DNA from: Arcanobacterium_A bovis
GTDB lineage: Bacteria > Actinomycetota > Actinomycetes > Actinomycetales > Actinomycetaceae
DNA: 64,000 nucleotides
Reading direction: 5' to 3' (one strand)
Assembly (NCBI RefSeq): GCF_042655305.1
Contig: NZ_JBHSLR010000009.1
This document shows, one piece after another, positions 1 through 8,061 of this stretch. The notes beneath the pieces were generated by a model. It had not been told where the DNA came from and did not search any database. It was given only the letters and a program-made list of their open reading frames with translations. The position numbers were made by a program, and so were the translations under genes. The stretch's first letter is position 1. Each line of letters opens with the position of its first letter.

Positions 1-2
1 GC

Positions 3-38
3 CCCGATCCAGGTACTGAGGTTAAAATTGAGCTATGA
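3..38 (+). CDS. C-terminal end of a sensor histidine kinase (partial)
   Basis: The frame starting at base 3 is open from the window edge and ends in TGA at 36-38, reading PDPGTEVKIEL. A GT-V-..-L ending is typical of the last strand of HATPase domains in NarL-partner kinases. It stops 16 bases before the response-regulator ATG, as expected for a kinase-regulator operon. Only 11 residues are visible, so the assignment rests mainly on context. Confidence 0.4.
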   Translation, partial: PDPGTEVKIEL

Positions 39-54
39 ATCGAGTGATCAGAGC

Positions 55-762
55 ATGATTAAGGTGTTACTCGCAGACGACCAAGCGATGATCCGCGGCG
101 CGCTCTCGGCGCTACTTTCACTAGAAGGCGATATTGACGTCGTGGCAGAGGTAGGCACTGGTGATGCGGTGATTCCCGCCCTGGATCGAGCCTTTGGAGG
201 ATGCGATGGCGCTGATGGGCACGATGGTGCTGGTGCGAACGAAAGTGCTAGTTCCTACGAAAGTACTGGTGCGCACGAGAGCACTCGTGGAACCGGCGTC
301 GACGTCGCTATTTTGGATATTGAAATGCCGGGCTGCTCCGGAATTGAAGCTGCGAAACTCGTACACGAAAAGTATCCGCAGGTGAAATGCCTCGTCTTGA
401 CCACATTTGGGCGGCCTGGCTATATGCGACGTGCACTCGATGCGGGCGCGCTCGGATTTATGGTCAAAGAGACTCCTGCGCGCGAGCTCGCCACCGCGAT
501 CCGTCGTCTCAATCAAGGAGAACGCGTTATTGATCCCAGCCTGGCTGCGGCGGCACTGGTTGAGGGCGCGAATCCACTGAGCGAACGGGAGCGTGAGCTA
601 TTGCGACTGACGCTCAGTGGGGATCGGATTTCAGATATTGCGCGGCGAGTTTTCCTCTCGGAGGGCACCGTTCGTAATCATTTAAGCGCGGCGATGGCCA
701 AGACTCACACCGAAACACGGATGCAAGCTGCACTATTAGCCGAAGATAACGGCTGGCTTTAG
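55..762 (+). CDS. NarL/DesR-type response regulator with a repeat-rich insertion
   Basis: DNA-binding response regulator of a two-component system. The receiver domain starts MIKVLLADDQ (the acidic D-D pair), the likely phospho-acceptor is Asp88 in LDIEMPG, and the conserved Thr and Lys lie in LTTFG and MVKETP. A LuxR-type helix-turn-helix follows at about residues 172-230 (NPLSERERELL, RRVFLSEGTVRNHLS). The closest family is DesR-like. ATG at 55 is chosen because it starts exactly at the domain; a TTG at 28 would add nine non-conserved residues. Between helix 2 and the phospho-Asp strand there is an extra stretch of roughly 35 residues rich in Gly, Ala, Glu and Ser, partly built of three 18-base repeats. 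The partner kinase ends just upstream. Confidence 0.85.
   Translation: MIKVLLADDQAMIRGALSALLSLEGDIDVVAEVGTGDAVIPALDRAFGGCDGADGHDGAGANESASSYESTGAHESTRGTGVDVAILDIEMPGCSGIEAAKLVHEKYPQVKCLVLTTFGRPGYMRRALDAGALGFMVKETPARELATAIRRLNQGERVIDPSLAAAALVEGANPLSERERELLRLTLSGDRISDIARRVFLSEGTVRNHLSAAMAKTHTETRMQAALLAEDNGWL
235..288 (+). repeat. Three in-frame 18-bp tandem repeats inside the response regulator
   Basis: Units at 235-252, 253-270 and 271-288 encode ANESAS, SYESTG and AHESTR, sharing the E-S core and the bases cgaaagt/cgagagc. The repeat lies in the loop between alpha-2 and beta-3 of the receiver domain. An in-frame unit length suggests expansion by slippage without loss of frame. Confidence 0.75.
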
Positions 763-795
763 ACTCTTATTGAGAACAGATGTCGTTGCATAAAC

Positions 796-807
796 ATATT
801 GCAATAT
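796..807. promoter_or_regulatory. Perfect 12-bp palindrome, probable operator of the ArsR/SmtB gene
   Basis: ATATTGCAATAT is a perfect palindrome 26 bases upstream of the regulator ATG. It sits within a wider AT-rich dyad with ACATAT at 794-799 and ATATGT at 812-817. SmtB/ArsR proteins typically autoregulate from AT-rich dyads in this position. Binding itself is inferred. Confidence 0.5.
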
Positions 808-833
808 CTTTATATGTATGATTGGATGGAGTC

Positions 834-1133
834 ATGAGAACGTTGGACGGCCAAGCCGAGGTTGCGAGAATCTTCAAGGCGCTCGGAAACGAAGGGCGAC
901 TGGTCGTACTATGGGCTCTCAGTCAAAATGACTGCACAGTTAGCGAGTTAGCAGCGACTACGGAACTATCCCAACCGCTCGTCTCGCAACACTTGCGGTC
1001 ACTAAAACAGGTGAAACTCGTGAACGGCACCCGCCAAGGCAAAGAAGTTATTTACTCCCTTGCCGACCACCACGTTGCACACATCGTGGAGGATGCGTTC
1101 ATTCACGTTACCGAAGGAGATAATCATGACTAA
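834..1133 (+). CDS. ArsR/SmtB-family zinc-responsive repressor
   Basis: Small winged-helix metalloregulator of 99 residues from ATG 834; a TTG at 822 is an alternative start. The helix-turn-helix is visible as SELAATTELSQPLVSQHLRS. The C-terminal helix carries D-H-H-V, then ten residues on, H-V-T-E: this matches the DxHx10HxxE/H alpha-5 site of SmtB/CzrA zinc sensors. No N-terminal alpha-3N cysteine pair of cadmium or lead sensors is present. It probably represses itself and the overlapping His-rich gene when zinc is scarce. The palindrome at 796-807 is the likely operator. Confidence 0.85.
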   Translation: MRTLDGQAEVARIFKALGNEGRLVVLWALSQNDCTVSELAATTELSQPLVSQHLRSLKQVKLVNGTRQGKEVIYSLADHHVAHIVEDAFIHVTEGDNHD

Positions 1134-1422
1134 CACCGACATTCACGCAGAGCACACAGTCTCCGAGCACGAGCACGGCGAAAACTGCGGACACGAAGCA
1201 GTACAGCACGGCGATCACATCGACTACGTACACGGCACACACCACCATGCTCTTCATGGCGACCACTACGACGAGCACGAAGCGGTTGCAGAGCACACCG
1301 TTGCCGAGCACGCACACGGCGAAGATTGCGGCCACGAGGCTGTTGAGCACGGAGATCACGTTGATTACATTCACGATGGTCACCGCCACGCAGCACACGG
1401 CGAGCACTACGACGAGCACTGA
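1126..1422 (+). CDS. Duplicated His-rich small metal-binding protein
   Basis: A 98-residue acidic protein with about one residue in four histidine and no membrane segment. It consists of two near-identical halves of about 46 residues: EHEHGENCGHEAVQHGDH and EHAHGEDCGHEAVEHGDH, each followed by D-Y-(V/I)-H and ending HYDEH. A single-unit version of this motif (GCGHxAVxHGDHxDYVHDGHxH) is common in actinobacteria, often labelled zinc transporter permease although it is not a membrane protein. ATG 1126 has a good GGAG and overlaps the repressor stop by 8 bases, so the two are translationally coupled. A zinc buffer or chaperone role is inferred. Confidence 0.75.
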   Translation: MTNTDIHAEHTVSEHEHGENCGHEAVQHGDHIDYVHGTHHHALHGDHYDEHEAVAEHTVAEHAHGEDCGHEAVEHGDHVDYIHDGHRHAAHGEHYDEH

Positions 1423-1445
1423 GTTTAGCTCAATACCCGTACTCT

Positions 1446-1549
1446 AAATAGGCGATTTTGCAGGCAATTCGCACAGTGGGTTTCTCGGCAGGTTTTTGAT
1501 TCCTCCGCAGATTCTCATAGACGCGCGGAGCTTGTGAAGTCGCCTATTT
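1446..1549. repeat. 104-bp inverted-repeat-bounded element in a 537-bp gap
   Basis: AAATAGGCGA at 1446-1455 is matched by TCGCCTATTT at 1540-1549, and the match extends imperfectly outward through ACTC/GAGT. A second inverted pair, CTCCGC (1503-1508) and GCGGAG (1525-1530), lies inside. It may fold as a multi-stem RNA or be a small palindromic repeat. The rest of 1423-1959 shows no convincing gene; the region just before ahpC presumably carries its promoter. Confidence 0.4.
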
Positions 1550-1959
1550 GAGTTTTCGAGGAGCCAGTTGCGGCTTTGGATTGTCGGTCAACACTAGAGA
1601 CGTAATCACCCAAGACAAAGGTGCTCGAATCCAAGAAATCTCCCGATGCACTCCACGATTCACGGACCGCGAACAAACAATAGCACTGCACACCTTGGCA
1701 ATTTCCGCACGCCACGGTAGAGTAATACATGCTATCTGGAACTATTCCAGTTTGGAAGAGTTGGAGAGTTGACGCAACGCAGAAACAACACGAGGCGAGT
1801 GCGCACGCAAGGCGGATCCGGCGACGTCGGTATAAAACACCGGAAAAACTGGACAAGCCTACGCAAACCAACAGTCAACAGCGCATAACCAGCAAAACGC
1901 AAGCACCTCCCCCAAGCCAATAGCAACACAAAATCCAATACTCAACTAAGGAGAATGAG

Positions 1960-2523
1960 ATGTCGCTTATCAACACCAAGGCAGCCGAATGGGCAGGAAC
2001 CGCATACCACAACGGCGATTTCGTGGATCTTTCCAGCGAAGACCACAAGGGATCGTGGGCAATTCTTTTCTTCTACCCTGCCGATTTCACCTTCGTTTGC
2101 CCAACCGAGCTTGAGGACATGGCCGATCACTACGCAGAGTTCGAGAAGATGGGCGTGAAGGTTTACGCATTCTCGACCGACAAGCACTTCTCACACAAGG
2201 CTTGGCACGATTCCTCCGAGCGCATTGGCAAGATCACTTTCCCAATGGTGGGCGATCCTACCTGCAAGATTGCAGAGGATTTCGAAACTCTCCGCCCAGG
2301 CGAAGGCGCAGCAGACCGCTCCACCATCGTCATCGATCCAGACGGCGTTATTCAGTACGTTGAGACCACTTCCGAGGGTGTTGGCCGCAACGCCGCCGAA
2401 CTCCTGCGCAAGGTAAAGGCAGCTCAGTACATCTACAACCACCCAGGCGAAGTTTGCCCAGCTAAGTGGGAAGAAGGCGAAGAAACGCTCGCTCCTTCAT
2501 TCGACCTTTCCGGAAAGCTCTGA
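1960..2523 (+). CDS. ahpC: Alkyl hydroperoxide reductase subunit C (2-Cys peroxiredoxin)
   Basis: Reduces hydrogen peroxide, organic peroxides and peroxynitrite in the cytoplasm. It has 187 residues, the full length for AhpC. The peroxidatic Cys47 lies in FTFVCPTEL and the resolving Cys166 in EVCPAKWE, so it is a typical 2-Cys enzyme. AAGGAGAA at 1948-1955 supports ATG 1960. The stop codon overlaps the ahpF start (TGATG), so the two are co-translated and AhpF is its reductant. No oxyR is adjacent. Confidence 0.97.
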   Translation: MSLINTKAAEWAGTAYHNGDFVDLSSEDHKGSWAILFFYPADFTFVCPTELEDMADHYAEFEKMGVKVYAFSTDKHFSHKAWHDSSERIGKITFPMVGDPTCKIAEDFETLRPGEGAADRSTIVIDPDGVIQYVETTSEGVGRNAAELLRKVKAAQYIYNHPGEVCPAKWEEGEETLAPSFDLSGKL

Positions 2524-4067
2524 TGTTTCTCGACGACAACACAATCAACCAGCTCAAAAGCTTAGTTACCAATATTAAGCTGCCGATTCGCTTCGAGGCT
2601 TCGCTCGACGATTCAAAGCGCTCCCAGCAGATGCGTGAGATGCTCAACCAAGTTGCGCAACTGTCGGATCTCATCGAGTTTACTGAGGTAGCTCACGAGC
2701 GCACGCCGTCGTTCGCCATCTCCCGGGTGAACTCAGACGTGTCTGTGCGAATCGCTGGCTTGCCAATGGGCGAGGAATTCTCAAGCTTCGTATTGGCGAT
2801 GGTGCAGGTTGGCGGGCACCCTGTGCGTGCGGATGAGGACGTTATTGAGGCGATCAAGGCCATCGACGAGCCCCATGAGTTTGTCACGTATATGTCTCTC
2901 ACCTGCCAAAACTGCCCGACCGTGGTGCAGTCGCTCAACTCGATCTCGATCCTCAATCCGCTGATCAAGCACACCGCAGTTGAGGGCGGCGCTTTCCAAG
3001 ACGAAGTGAACGCGCGCGGCATCAAAGCGGTGCCCGCCGTCTTCATGGACGGAGAGCCGTTTGGCCAGGGACGCATGGGCTTCCAGGAGATTCTCGCGAA
3101 ACTCGACACCGGATCGCATACCAAGCGCGCCGAGAGGCTCAACGCTTCCGAACCGTTCGACGTGCTCATCGTTGGTGGCGGACCGGCGGGTGCGACGGCG
3201 GCCGTCTACGCTGCTCGAAAAGGCCTGCGTGTTGGAGTGGCCACAGAAAATGTGGGTGGTCAGGTACTCGATACGGCCTCGATTGAAAACCTCACGGTGA
3301 TCGACAAGATCGGCGGCACAGCGCTCGGCAGCGAGCTTGAGCAGTCGATGCGCAGCTACGGCGTGGAGATCATGACCGGCCTGCTCGCCGAGAAGCTGCA
3401 CAACAAGGACGACGCCGGGTTGTTCGCGATCGATTTTTCCGGCGGCGTTACGCTGCGCGGCAAGAGCGTGATCGTCACGACGGGCGCGCGTTTCCGCACT
3501 ACAGGCGTACCGGGCGAAAGCGAGTACCGCAATAACGGCGTAAGTTTCTGCCCGCATTGCGACGGACCGCTGTTCAAGGGCAAGCCGCTCGCTGTAATTG
3601 GTGGAGGCAACTCCGCGATTGAGGCAGCGATCGACTTGGCTGGGATTGCCGAGCACGTGACCGTTGTGGAGCTAATGCCCGAGCTCAAGGCAGACGATGT
3701 GCTGCTGAAGAAGCTCGATTCGCTGAGCAATACCAGCGTGATTACGTCCGCTGCGTTGCAAAGCGTTGAGGGGGACGAATCCGGCGTAACCGGAATAACC
3801 TACAAGGACGCCGATGGCGAGCTACACGAAGTGCCCGTTAACGGTATCTTTGTACAGATCGGTCTAATTCCGAATGCCGAGTGGCTCGATGGCACGCTTG
3901 AGCTCAAGCGCGGCGCCGTGGTGGTTGACGGGCGAAATGCCACTTCAATGGCCGGTGTTTTCGCAGCTGGTGACGTTACCGACATCCCGTACAAGCAAGT
4001 AGTGATCTCGCTTGGAGCTGGCGCAAATGCTTCGCTCGGAGCGTTCGATTACTTGATCCGGCAGTGA
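2523..4067 (+). CDS. ahpF: Alkyl hydroperoxide reductase subunit F (NADH:peroxiredoxin reductase)
   Basis: FAD-dependent disulfide reductase of 514 residues that passes electrons from NADH to AhpC. The N-terminal glutaredoxin-like domain carries CQNC near residue 127. The thioredoxin-reductase-like part has the FAD site VGGGPAGATAA near 215, the redox pair CPHC near 342 and the nucleotide-binding GGGNSAIEA near 358, and ends with GVFAAGDVTD. Start ATG 2523 overlaps the ahpC stop; the longer frame from 2466 lies inside ahpC and is not used. A strong hairpin follows at 4122. Confidence 0.95.
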   Translation: MFLDDNTINQLKSLVTNIKLPIRFEASLDDSKRSQQMREMLNQVAQLSDLIEFTEVAHERTPSFAISRVNSDVSVRIAGLPMGEEFSSFVLAMVQVGGHPVRADEDVIEAIKAIDEPHEFVTYMSLTCQNCPTVVQSLNSISILNPLIKHTAVEGGAFQDEVNARGIKAVPAVFMDGEPFGQGRMGFQEILAKLDTGSHTKRAERLNASEPFDVLIVGGGPAGATAAVYAARKGLRVGVATENVGGQVLDTASIENLTVIDKIGGTALGSELEQSMRSYGVEIMTGLLAEKLHNKDDAGLFAIDFSGGVTLRGKSVIVTTGARFRTTGVPGESEYRNNGVSFCPHCDGPLFKGKPLAVIGGGNSAIEAAIDLAGIAEHVTVVELMPELKADDVLLKKLDSLSNTSVITSAALQSVEGDESGVTGITYKDADGELHEVPVNGIFVQIGLIPNAEWLDGTLELKRGAVVVDGRNATSMAGVFAAGDVTDIPYKQVVISLGAGANASLGAFDYLIRQ

Positions 4068-4121
4068 GCTAGCGCCGCTTAGGCGGGCGTCGCGCGGGTT
4101 AGCCGGGCGAAGCGCAGATTC

Positions 4122-4186
4122 TTGGGGCGATAGACGCAACTTCTTGAAATATATTCAGATGTTGCGTTTATCGCCCCAACTTTTTG
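4122..4186. terminator. 19-bp stem-loop terminator after ahpF
   Basis: Arms at 4122-4140 and 4161-4179 pair over 19 bp with one G-U wobble, the loop is 20 bases, and CTTTTTG follows at 4180-4186. It most likely ends the ahpCF transcript and insulates the tetR promoter. Confidence 0.7.
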
Positions 4187-4197
4187 CCAAATTATTC

Positions 4198-4226
4198 TTG
4201 ACTATTCATTCTTGAATGATTATTCT
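4198..4226 (+). promoter_or_regulatory. Promoter with embedded TetR operator-like dyad
   Basis: TTGACT (4198-4203) and TATTCT (4221-4226) are 17 bases apart. Between them lies TCATTC-TT-GAATGA (4206-4219), a perfect 6-bp dyad. A repressor bound here would block RNA polymerase, consistent with autoregulation by the following TetR. Transcription would begin about at the ATG (4233), making the mRNA leaderless. Confidence 0.55.
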
Positions 4227-4232
4227 TAAAAC

Positions 4233-4733
4233 ATGGGTAGAAATAGATCATTCGATACGGCGCAAGCGCTGGCAGCGAGCGCACGCTTGTTTCGTACCAA
4301 AGGCTATGAAGCGACGTCGATTGACGACGTCGTCGCAGCCACCGGCATACACCGCGGCAGCTTGTACAACACGTTCGGCAGCAAACACGGGCTGTTCATG
4401 CAGGTATTAGAAAACGCCCTGCTCAGTCTCAGCAACAGCGAGAATCTTGAGATCTTGCTGGTAGCACTATTTGACATCGCACCAGAAAATCCAAGCGTAC
4501 GAGATGCTATTAGCGGCGCGATCAACGACGCCATCGGCGATTCCACTGGTAACAGCGCGAACCAACAAGGTGCAGAAAATATCGAAGCTGTGCTTGGCCG
4601 AGCACTGTTGAAACGCGCAGGCATTGCAGCTAACGATTCCATCAACGAAACCGCCGACAAAACCACCTACGAAACCGTCACCAAAGACGCAACCACAGCG
4701 GCGTCGTCCACACAGAGAAACGAGGAAAAATGA
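4233..4733 (+). CDS. TetR-family repressor
   Basis: 166 residues. The N-terminal TetR helix-turn-helix is clear (ALAASARLFRTKGYEATS, then VVAATGIHRGSLYNTFGSK). The ligand domain is short and ends in a Thr/Ala-rich, probably disordered tail. There is no ribosome-binding site and a -10 box sits 7 bases upstream, suggesting leaderless translation. The stop overlaps the ATG of the next gene (ATGA), so the two form an operon. The ligand is unknown. Confidence 0.85.
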   Translation: MGRNRSFDTAQALAASARLFRTKGYEATSIDDVVAATGIHRGSLYNTFGSKHGLFMQVLENALLSLSNSENLEILLVALFDIAPENPSVRDAISGAINDAIGDSTGNSANQQGAENIEAVLGRALLKRAGIAANDSINETADKTTYETVTKDATTAASSTQRNEEK

Positions 4734-5089
4734 CTACCACCAAAATCTTCGTCACGCCTACCGAGCTGGTCGTACGCCCGTGCGGAATCAACAAATTGTG
4801 GAGCTTGAAAAACGAAGTGCGAGTGCCACTGCGTAACGTACGCGGAGCCACGCACGATCCAGGCATGCGCCATGAGCCAAAAGGGATGCGCGCACCTGGT
4901 TTGCGCTGCGGCAATAAACTTGCAGGCACCTTCCATATTGACGGCATGCGCAACTTCTGGAACGTGAGCGGCTATGAGAATGCCATCGTGATTCAGCTAG
5001 CGCCCGGCGAACACTTCAATCAGCTTATCGTGAGCGTGGATCACCCCAGCGAGAGCGTGGATCTCATTAATAACGCCGTGGCGAAATAA
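4730..5089 (+). CDS. Small PH-like domain protein
   Basis: 119 residues, soluble, no signal or membrane segment. The pattern of short strands (TELVVRPCG, LWSLKNEVRVPLRNVRGA, FWNVSGYENAIVIQL) followed by a C-terminal helix resembles bacterial PH-domain proteins of actinobacteria. It starts inside the TetR stop codon (ATGA), so it is probably the target that TetR controls. The fold is inferred by pattern; the function is unknown. The 150 bases beyond it show only short CAGTA-type repetition. Confidence 0.6.
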   Translation: MTTTKIFVTPTELVVRPCGINKLWSLKNEVRVPLRNVRGATHDPGMRHEPKGMRAPGLRCGNKLAGTFHIDGMRNFWNVSGYENAIVIQLAPGEHFNQLIVSVDHPSESVDLINNAVAK

Positions 5090-5242
5090 GCCGCGATAAG
5101 TCGCGCGATAGGCGGCACAACAGGCGCTACAACGCGCGGCGCAGCGAACGACCCAGTAAATTGCGCAAAAACTTGCCCGGCAAGCAGCACAGTAAGTAGC
5201 GCAGTAAGGTACCCAGTAGCTTACCTGGTGAGAAGTGGATGC

Positions 5243-5428
5243 TTATTCTGAACCGAGTTTGTCGTCGGCTGCGTCGCGTGCAGAATCAAGCTTGTCGGTG
5301 AATTTGCCACCGGTGAGCTTGTCTGTAGCGTCGTGAATTGCGTCGAGCGCCTGATCAGTTTTCTCTTCGTCGTTCTTGATGTTGTCTAATGCTTCGGCAG
5401 CTTTATTTTTAAGATCGTCGAAATTCAT
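5243..5428 (-). CDS. MT0933/Rv0909-like small antitoxin-family protein
   Basis: 61 highly charged residues: MNFDDLKNKAAEALDNI then ALDAIHDATDKLTGGKF and acidic/lysine repeats. This matches the MT0933-antitoxin family (PF14013), whose members are short amphipathic helices. ATG 5428 follows a purine-rich GGAAGGGAAAGCC; the frame extends to 5485 but without conservation. No toxin gene is adjacent, so it is either solitary or has another role. A hairpin lies in the leader region at 5469-5510. Confidence 0.65.
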   Translation of the reverse strand: MNFDDLKNKAAEALDNIKNDEEKTDQALDAIHDATDKLTGGKFTDKLDSARDAADDKLGSE

Positions 5429-5468
5429 GGCTTTCCCTTCCGTGTGAGTATCGGAGAACATAGCCTGA

Positions 5469-5510
5469 CCTGCCGCGCTAGTCATGCCTCACGACTAGCG
5501 TGCCGGCAGG
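5469..5510. other. Two-segment hairpin upstream of the MT0933-like gene
   Basis: CCTGCCG (5469-5475) pairs with CGGCAGG (5504-5510), and CGCTAGTC (5476-5483) pairs with GACTAGCG (5493-5500), with a 3-base bulge and a 9-base loop. No T-run follows on either strand. It could be a 5'-UTR structure of the minus-strand gene or an operator. Confidence 0.5.
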
Positions 5511-5696
5511 GCAAACCGAGCAATGTTCACTATATGCACGTCACGGTCAAAACATGCACATTTAGCACACACGTTCCAACCGCCAGCACACATTTATTCT
5601 ATATTTTTTGTTCGGGAGATTCAGGGCGAAAACGGGGGCGCGAGCCTCTCAATATTGCACTAACTGCTTGACACCACAATAGTGACCCGTAGGAGG

Positions 5697-6563
5697 TCAC
5701 TTCATTCGCGGCGTTAGGATGCCCTGTTGATATAGCACGTTGCTATTGAGCAGATTTTCTACCTCTTCGAACCACGACTCACAGATATTGAGAGCTTTCA
5801 GCCATCGTCTAATTACTAAGATACCGCCGTAACTTCCTGGATGTGAAAACGGTGGTGCACAACGTTTTTCTTTTCCTTGCACTTTGAAGGCAATATCAAA
5901 TGAACGATTCCATAGTTGACCATAATGAGCACAACGATTTCGAAGGCTTAAAAAGGCATGCAAAGTATCGGAAAAACTTTGTCGAGTAATCGAAAGCGAA
6001 TCAGCTGTATCCAAAACTACTTGTGGTTTCGCAATGTATTGGCATATTCTCACCAAAGATCCAAAACTCATGGTCTCTACCGCAACCCAGATAGGGAGGG
6101 CCGAGTAGTCACCATTGGGGGCATAACGCTCAACTGTAGGCTGATTTTTCCGAGAGAGCTGATGTTCAAGCTTTGAAATAAATTTTTCAAGATCTTGTGT
6201 CTGAGATACATACTCTGACGGATTTAAGTAGAAAGCTTGGTTTCCATAGACTTTCCCTGCTTGATAAGCAAAAGCAGACCTTACGGATATTTCGATATAC
6301 TCTAAAGCTTGAAGCAGTAAACGGCGCAGTTGCCTGTCGCATTCCATTAACTCTTGAATTTTTTCAAAAGACACACCGTCAACAAATTTGTTATCGCCAT
6401 TTCGGGGATCCTCTTGGAACTCCCTCGCATATCCCGAGAATCGATAGTAGTTATTGGTCTTCAAAAAACTCTTCGCACTTTCAGGCGTTGTGACAAGCAG
6501 CCCTCGATCTTGCAGCAGTTTGAGCTGGTCATCTAACGAAAGAAACGGTTTTTCTCCAGGCAT
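5697..6563 (-). CDS. Abi_2 (AbiD/AbiF-like) abortive-infection protein
   Basis: 288 residues from ATG 6563, which has GGGGAA at good spacing; upstream codons to 6674 are not conserved. Family marks of Abi_2 (PF07751) are visible: FLSLDDQLKLLQDRGL near the start, NNYYRFSGYAREF, ALEYIEISVRSAFAYQ, and LRNRCAHYGQLWNR near residue 235. The last contains an R-x4-H type arrangement like HEPN ribonucleases. These proteins stop phage growth by killing or arresting the host. It opens the accessory region of the window and is transcribed away from the next gene. Confidence 0.85.
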   Translation of the reverse strand: MPGEKPFLSLDDQLKLLQDRGLLVTTPESAKSFLKTNNYYRFSGYAREFQEDPRNGDNKFVDGVSFEKIQELMECDRQLRRLLLQALEYIEISVRSAFAYQAGKVYGNQAFYLNPSEYVSQTQDLEKFISKLEHQLSRKNQPTVERYAPNGDYSALPIWVAVETMSFGSLVRICQYIAKPQVVLDTADSLSITRQSFSDTLHAFLSLRNRCAHYGQLWNRSFDIAFKVQGKEKRCAPPFSHPGSYGGILVIRRWLKALNICESWFEEVENLLNSNVLYQQGILTPRMK

Positions 6564-6934
6564 GATTCCCCAAAAGGTACAGATTGGCCCTCCGCATTTT
6601 AGGAAGACCAAAATATTTCTGGTCAGTAACCTTGGGAGGGCGCTGATAGATTCAGTATACATACTTTTCTTCATTAGGTGGATATTTAAGTCGAACTATG
6701 AATACCGGCACAGAACCAGGACACCGGATATTGGATTGAGGTACGTCGCAGGTTTCTTCACGAGACGACGACGGAGCGACTCACTTACCCCAGAGACATC
6801 CGTATCACATAACGTCAACGAAAACGCTACGATGTATAGCGACTTTGGTATCCGCGTCGTCGCTTGCTGGTGATGACATTCGTACGACGGCTTGTGGGCT
6901 TTCCGTATCCGCACACTCCCCTAGGCGCAGTTAT
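6564..6934. other. 371-bp divergent intergenic region
   Basis: This lies between the divergent Abi_2 and winged-helix genes. An imperfect dyad GACCA...TGGTC (about 6606-6624) sits 45-60 bases upstream of the Abi_2 ATG and could be an operator. I see no convincing gene or RNA in the rest. Confidence 0.3.
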
Positions 6935-7180
6935 ATGGCTTCCACCACTGAATATCTTGACTATGTGCTTGACCTTCTGCGTGAAGTCCTAGAAGCACTT
7001 TCATACGACACACCACTCAAGGTGCACGACATCTCCATCGCAACCCAACGCACTGCGAATGCATTACGTCCTATCCTTCGCGAGTTGATTGAAATGGGAC
7101 TTGTCAAGGCTACAGCTCCTGCACAAAGTCGTCGCCGCGCCTATTTACGCTCTCAATCTCCACACGATACGACAAACTAA
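6935..7180 (+). CDS. Small winged-helix DNA-binding protein
   Basis: 81 residues from ATG 6935. The middle reads as a MarR/IclR-like winged helix: PLKVHDISIATQRTANAL then RPILRELIEMGLVKATAP. The short length suggests DNA binding without a ligand domain. The start is uncertain because no clear Shine-Dalgarno is present; TTG 6845 would add 30 unlikely residues. It converges on the WYL regulator gene. Function unknown. Confidence 0.55.
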   Translation: MASTTEYLDYVLDLLREVLEALSYDTPLKVHDISIATQRTANALRPILRELIEMGLVKATAPAQSRRRAYLRSQSPHDTTN

Positions 7181-7221
7181 GCACGTTTCCGACGATATTC
7201 GAAACGGGATCCACAACGCTC

Positions 7222-8061
7222 CTACTCCGTTTCGACGACGGCGTCCTCCACAACGATTGCGGAGATGATGCGATCGAGCCGGAAGTGACGCAGACTTTCA
7301 CGCAGGTAGCAGTGTGAATACACAAGAATTCCGGTTTGGGTGGGAATAAAGCGAAATGGACGAATCGTGCGCACAGTGAGCCGCGAATCTTCGCTCATGT
7401 ACACAATTTTTACCGCGCGAAATTCGGTCATGGCAGTGCGGATGATTTTGTAGATGATCCGAACGCGGCGCTGGTCAGAATCGAGCGGGCCAGACGGCGA
7501 CTTTAACCATGGGCGAATATAGTCCGGTATGGCGGCGAAAAGCTTTTCTCCTAGGTTGGTGGCCTGCTTTGGATCGATGAATCCGGAGGCACCAGCACTG
7601 GCTACGTATTCGTAGAGACCACATAGCTCGTCAAATGTGAGTTCTAGATTACCCACGATCGTATTGCGGTCGATGACGAGATCGTCGGCAAATTCGGCGT
7701 CAAGCTTAGTAGCGTCGTCATGAGGAAGACGGCGGAGAGACTCGCGATGGTCTGCGGCGTCGTCGCCCTCGAAATCTTCACCGTCCTCGGCATTCAATGC
7801 GGCGAAATATATACTCGGAAAATGATCTGGATCGCGTAAGACCATCGCGTTGAGAGCGGAAAGGCGCTGGTCACGCTCAGCAACGGTAACTTCACCCTGC
7901 TCATTCGTGGTAAAAGTAATCTCAGTGCGGGCAGGGAGCGGGCGGAAGAGCATGAAAATTTGGTGGCTGCGCATGTTAAACTCCGAGGCCAGAGCGCTGA
8001 TTTTCACTCCTTCGGCACCGGCGGCTACCACGCGCGCCATAATGTTATCGATGAGATCCAT
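7222..8061 (-). CDS. WYL-domain transcriptional regulator
   Basis: 279 residues. The C-terminal third matches a WYL domain (AVKIVYMSEDS, TIRPFRFIPTQTGILVY, LRHFRLDRIISAIVVED), which senses ligands such as nucleotides. The N-terminus (VKISALASEFNMRSHQIFML) looks like a helix-turn-helix, and the middle is acidic. The layout resembles PafB/PafC-like actinobacterial regulators, but the protein stands alone next to defence-type genes; WYL regulators frequently control such loci. Confidence 0.75.
   Translation of the reverse strand: MDLIDNIMARVVAAGAEGVKISALASEFNMRSHQIFMLFRPLPARTEITFTTNEQGEVTVAERDQRLSALNAMVLRDPDHFPSIYFAALNAEDGEDFEGDDAADHRESLRRLPHDDATKLDAEFADDLVIDRNTIVGNLELTFDELCGLYEYVASAGASGFIDPKQATNLGEKLFAAIPDYIRPWLKSPSGPLDSDQRRVRIIYKIIRTAMTEFRAVKIVYMSEDSRLTVRTIRPFRFIPTQTGILVYSHCYLRESLRHFRLDRIISAIVVEDAVVETE

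Noticed and set aside
2781..3656. 291-codon minus-strand frame inside ahpF
   Set aside because: Antisense shadow of a GC-rich conserved gene.
5090..5242. In-frame open extension after the PH-like gene stop (about 50 codons)
   Set aside because: Low-complexity CAGTA/GCGC repetition without a start; more likely spacer DNA than a broken C-terminus.
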